This document shows positions 59,879 to 64,000 of a DNA stretch of 64,000 nucleotides, piece by piece. The translations under genes were made by a program, and so were the position numbers. Numbering within the stretch: position 1 is the first letter of the stretch; the number at the start of each line of letters is the position of its first letter. The DNA comes from Dryas octopetala (taxonomy: Eukaryota > Streptophyta > Magnoliopsida > Rosales > Rosaceae): assembly GCA_963921425.1 (NCBI GenBank), contig OY992840.1, forward strand, positions 15,106,621 through 15,170,620. Direction: 5' to 3'. A model generated the notes under the pieces. It was not told where the DNA came from. It was given only the letters and a program-made list of their open reading frames with translations, and did no database searches.

Positions 59879-60454
59879 TCACCCTGGAGATGCTTGGCTC
59901 CATCTGAACTCGATTATTTCAGATGACCTGACAGTTTCTTCATAATCCACATCCTCCAAAGGATTGCTGATAGGCATGAAGCATGTCAAGGCCAAGCCTT
60001 TGTCCCTATGACTGCTGCAATATCTATCACTGAATGATTTATTTCCATAAACCTCTTCCTTATTTGATCTAGAAAAATCAAATTCTTCAGCCTGTTTGCT
60101 CTCACTAGGACTCCCTGTGCTTCCAACCCACTCTGCATTCTCATGCAAGATCAACCTAGATTTTCCTAAACCACAAGTTAGTTCAAAATCATCTAAGCAA
60201 TCCTCTCTTTGTCCGTGCAAACCCAAATTCTTTGGTCTCAGAAAACGATGTTTATCAAAGCCACCTTCTTGGAAAGTATTCATGAAATGCATAGAAATCT
60301 CATTACTCGAATTTGTATCCCAATTTTCATTCTCAACCGGATTGGAGAATTTGCTCATAGAAATAGTTGAAGGATCCCTTAGAGACCTAACCCTCCTCAG
60401 TGCCACAAGCGTTTTCGAGATAGGAATATCAACAGAATGCCGCCGCCCATCCAT
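59879..60454 (-). pseudogene. Truncated STICHEL-like copy (5' part)
   Basis: The first 178 codons of the STICHEL-like protein in unit B, with one amino-acid change seen (Thr38 to Asn). At 59,922 the frame runs into ABHD17 intron sequence and ends after 13 unrelated residues. It lacks the entire AAA+ domain, so it should be non-functional, although its leader, uORF and promoter region are intact and may still be transcribed, leftwards, into the ABHD17 intron. Confidence 0.9.
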
Positions 60455-61852
60455 AGTTTTCCCGAACCAAAAAAGATAATAATAATCAACTACAATAACT
60501 CAAAGAAACGTCAGAATTCACACTGCAAATTCAAATTTCAGGACCCCAAAAAGCCGTGCATTCTCAACCTGAAAGAGACAAGGCAGTAACAAAAACATTA
60601 AAAGGATCACAGGAGAAAACCTCTCTGTCAAAAATAGGCAAAGAATAGTGGTGGCTTTAATCTTCCAGAGAACCCAAGACCACAAAACTGGAAAGGAACA
60701 AAATTCTCAAAAACAAAATAATCCAGTCAAAAATTGAAAACTAGTGTTGGGTTCAGTCACTCACAGCCTGAAAGACCAATAACAGTCTGAATACTCTGAT
60801 TTCTCCTCAATGGCATTTCAACATTGCCATTTTAGGGATAATGAAAAACAAAACTTGAGCATTTGCAGAAGTATGGAACAATGTAGAACCTTTTTGTTAC
60901 AGAATAACATCATGGAATTCATAAAAAGCAATTTCTTCTCACCTCAGGATAATAAAAACAAGAACCCACAAAGTCATTCCCAAGAAATAAAGAATCAAAA
61001 CTCACCCACATGCAGGAAACAACTCAACAAGCATTACTGATTACTACAATCCAGCAATACCATTCACATTTGTCTAAAACACCATCATACAGCTCAACAC
61101 CACAGTCTAGAATCTAGATAGAGAAAATAGTCAAAGAGAGAATCTAGAATTCAAAAATCAAACAGTAAAAAATACTAAAAATAATCAAATGCAAACAAAA
61201 CAACGCGAAACGACAAAGTCGATGAAGCCCAAAGTCCAAACCTTCGGAATAGAAATATTCCAAACCCCTTCGAAGTTGACGAAATTTCAAATGGGTAGCG
61301 TAGAAAGAGGAATAGAATAAAAACCCTAACCCTAAAACAGAGGTGGTCTTGGTGGTTGAGCTCCGTGGTCGAAGTGGTAGAGAGAAGCATAGGTAGGGGA
61401 GGAAGATAGATAGAGTGAAGTATCGGTCAGTGGCAAAGTAGTAAATGCAATAAATGCGAGGGGTGGTTAGACACGCCATTGCTTGTGAGAGCGAGCGACC
61501 GAGCCGACGTGTACAGTACAGAGAAGACACAGCTAAATTTGGTCAGAAATTCTCTGTTGGTTGGCAGAGCGCTGTGTGCAGAGTGTCTCGGATTCTGAGC
61601 TTCAGGGGTGTTTTGGACCTTTCGCAAGCTGCGACTCGGCGGTTTCAGTTAGTTTGCCCCGGGAAAAAGCTGTGTACTGTATCTATCTATAGTTTGGTTT
61701 AGTTGGGTGTCTTGGCCCACGCGCATGAGTGACGCGTGTTGGGGAAATTTTAAACTCCTTCGCTGGCCTGTTTGTATACCGAGAAACCAGAGGAAAGGTC
61801 AAACGAAGTTAAATTATTTGTGACGGTATAGTAAATTAAGCATTAGAGTAAG

Positions 61853-62245
61853 AGTTAATTACACTTACACTTCCTGAGGTTTATCTTCTTTTTATATACA
61901 CCCCTGAGGTTTATCGTCTTTTCACATTCACCTCCTAGAGTTTCAATAATTACACATACACCTCATGAAGTTTTAAAACTGTTGCATATAACCCCCTATA
62001 AGAAAATAAATAAATAAAATAATATTTGTATTCAGGTTGTACCTTACACCTTAAATAATCTTATTAGGCTATTTAATCCCTTAGCATGCTTTTTTGCATA
62101 ATTTCTCATCATTTTCGTCTCACTATAGGGGATTATATGTAACAGTTTTAAAACCTCAGGGGGTGTATGTGTAATTATTGAAACCCCAGGAGGTGTATGT
62201 GAAAAGACAATAAACTTCAGATGGTATAAGTGTAATTAACTCATC
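61853..62245. mobile_element. Hairpin MITE, copy in unit B
   Basis: Counterpart of 51,836-52,228. It differs from that copy at about 21 sites, 19 of them transitions, against about 40 differences in the other 3.7 kb of the shared sequence. Confidence 0.7.
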
Positions 62246-63807
62246 AGAGTAATGTATTATTATTCTACCGGGGCATCTATTTCCAAAATATTATATTATT
62301 CAATTCATCAACAAATTCAGAGAATATAACTATTTGGATCAAAATTACATTATATACCACATTTTCAATGACAGTATATTAGGAAATTTCAAATAAGGTA
62401 TCATTACATAGTGGGTGCTTACTTATTGTGAAATAAAAGAAGCTCTTTAGTGGGTCATTAATCATTATGAACAATAAAATTATGAGACTCGCACTGATAA
62501 ATTATTTAAGATTTAAAATTAGGTTTTCTAACACTATTTTTTTATTATAAAGGTGGAATTCACCCTATCTACATGAGTCTCACATTTATTATAAATACAA
62601 TAGACAATGTAATATCAAAATATGGTACTTTCATGTTAATAATTTCAAGATAATTCTAAATCTTAAACATATTCTCTGGTGTCGGGTTTAAATGCGAGAT
62701 AATATGAGATGTGTGCGAGCATTTGATATACAAATCACTAATTAGTCGTGTTAAATGGGTTGACATGAACACCATTATACCCAACACTAGCTTTGCTCAC
62801 CCCTAAAATTTTTTAAAGAACTCCATTTTGTTGCTGTTGGGAGCTGCCCATAAGAAGGACAATCACTATAACTTGTTGAAATTCCTAGTGATGAAGACTG
62901 AAGAGCAATCAACAATCTGCATCTACTGTCATTGCTTTCTGGTGGGAACTGGGAAGAGCTTGGAACCTTTAGAGTACCCTGTCAAGTAGTACTTGCAGAA
63001 AAAGCACATGCACTTCATTTTATAGCTTCACTGTCGAAGTAGAACTGGTATCTATGCACTGCGGCTGTTAAATAACGCGTGCAACATGCTTCGGAAAAAC
63101 AGTGACTTGTCATGGTGACATTACCAAAAACCCACATTAATTCTTTTGCAAAAGCACTTGGGAAAAAAGTGAAGACCAGACTTACTTCATTGCATTGCAT
63201 ATTTATGAGACGTATATGACTTTAAGCTTATAGGTCAAAGAAGTAAAAAGCTTAACGCACTTCTGACATGACTGAGACTCCAATTGGCTCATTGAGACAT
63301 AACCTGTGGCGCAGACTCTACAGAGTGGCAGAGATATATAATAGAGGGTTGGCGTCCATAGTTAGTATTGGTATTTATGAATCCATAATAATGCTCAATG
63401 ATGCTACATTGCAAATTGCCACTACGTGGAGTTCTAGTGTTGTACATTGGACTGGGCCATTGTCGGCCCAACAAAAATGTTCAGTTGTCCACTACAAGTC
63501 TCTGCCTTTGCCGAACAAACTCAAAATTTGGGCTGGGCTACATCATAACTGTTTTGGCAAGAAAGAGGCCCAAGGCCAGACCATGTTTATATTTTTTGGT
63601 TAAATGGGGGACCGAAGCCCAACAAGAACAACTACACAAAAGGATTAATTAACATCAACAATACGAGGCATTAAGATCTCAACTAAATCATCAAGCAACA
63701 CATACTGAACAAAAGGAAAAACTATTATGTATAACTATAATGTAGTCACGTTGAGTAACTATTTCATGTGTTATAATATGAGTGAACGACTAGTTTATAC
63801 TTCTATG

Positions 63808-64000
63808 GCATATTTACTAATCCGTAATCGGATTATGAGGAATTGAATTGAGGAAGAATTGAATTGAGGAGTTAGAATCTAGATTCTCATTAAAGCTGTT
63901 TACTAAATTATATGGAATCAAAGTAGAAATGATACTTATTTCATATAAGTCATTTACTAATTCACTTGAATTGAAATTGAAACTAATTTGATTACTAAAA
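63808..64000. mobile_element. Left part of ATTTACTAATCC MITE in unit B
   Basis: Same as 53,791-53,983; the element continues beyond the window. Substitutions are denser here than in the preceding kilobase. Confidence 0.6.

Larger units (their letters stand above)
49905..59921. repeat. 10,017-bp tandem duplication unit, copy A
   Basis: From 49,905 the sequence matches 59,922 onward at a fixed offset of 10,017 bases to the end of the window. Since the offset equals the distance between the two starts, unit A must end at 59,921 and unit B begins at the next base. Unit A holds the 5' part of STICHEL-like exon 1, its leader and promoter, several MITEs, and ABHD17 exons 1-4. Confidence 0.9.
59922..64000. 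repeat. 10,017-bp tandem duplication unit, copy B (start)
   Basis: Matches 49,905-53,983 base for base without net gaps, with roughly 60 substitutions counted by eye over 4,079 bases (about 1.5%). It is cut by the window end. It carries the truncated STICHEL-like 5' end, its leader, the hairpin MITE (61,853-62,245) and the start of the ATTTACTAATCC element. Confidence 0.93.

Overview
The window is nuclear DNA of a dicot plant. Genes are split by AT-rich GT-AG introns, intergenic DNA is AT-rich and contains many small inverted-repeat (MITE-like) elements, and the proteins are plant families: callose synthase, REF6, a RIN4/NOI protein, MRF, a STICHEL-like protein and PsbY. Protein similarity suggests a rosid, perhaps a woody one such as Rosaceae. 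The species cannot be fixed from sequence alone.

Layout, left to right. 1-3.4 kb (+): last eight exons of a callose synthase of the GSL8/GSL10 group. 5.1-6.6 kb (+): small three-exon RIN4/NOI protein. 7.4-10.6 kb (-): five-finger CCCH zinc-finger protein. 11.7-18.8 kb (-): complete seven-exon REF6-type H3K27me3 demethylase of 1500 residues. 22.0-26.7 kb (-): nine-exon APE1L-type AP endonuclease of 356 residues. 28.6-29.1 kb: a 120-bp tandem repeat beside a frameshifted psbY fragment. 29.1-34.1 kb (-): an old tandem duplication of a module made of a single-exon kelch-like ORF plus a small basic mS38/COX24-like exon. 35.1-38.1 kb (-): four-MA3 translation regulatory factor of 710 residues. 40.7-45.3 kb (-): thirteen-exon UFM1-specific protease UFSP2 of 648 residues. 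46.1-50.4 kb (-): STICHEL-like AAA+/DnaX-like protein of 1033 residues. 57.4-59.7 kb (+): an ABHD17-type serine hydrolase that stops after four exons.

The most striking feature is at the right end. From 59,922 to the window end the sequence repeats 49,905-53,983 at a constant offset of 10,017 bases, with about 1.5% mismatches counted by eye and no net indel. The copy begins inside STICHEL-like exon 1, exactly where ABHD17 is cut off in an intron. This is the signature of a head-to-tail tandem duplication of a 10,017-bp unit (49,905-59,921). It predicts a second, complete ABHD17 starting near 67,370, outside the window. A hairpin element inside the unit differs between copies about five times more than its flanks, almost entirely by transitions, which suggests it is methylated.

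The order CCCH finger, REF6, APE1L, MRF, UFSP2 matches, from memory, Arabidopsis At3g48440, At3g48430, At3g48425, At3g48390 and At3g48380. STICHEL-like and ABHD17 recall the At4g24790/At4g24760 region, which also has an MRF paralogue. The window therefore looks like the unfractionated ancestor of two Arabidopsis blocks. The genes do not form one pathway. They are mostly housekeeping or regulatory: chromatin demethylation, base-excision repair, translation control, UFMylation and protein depalmitoylation. I found no tRNA, rRNA or CRISPR. All exon boundaries come from reading splice sites and checking reading phase, not from transcripts.
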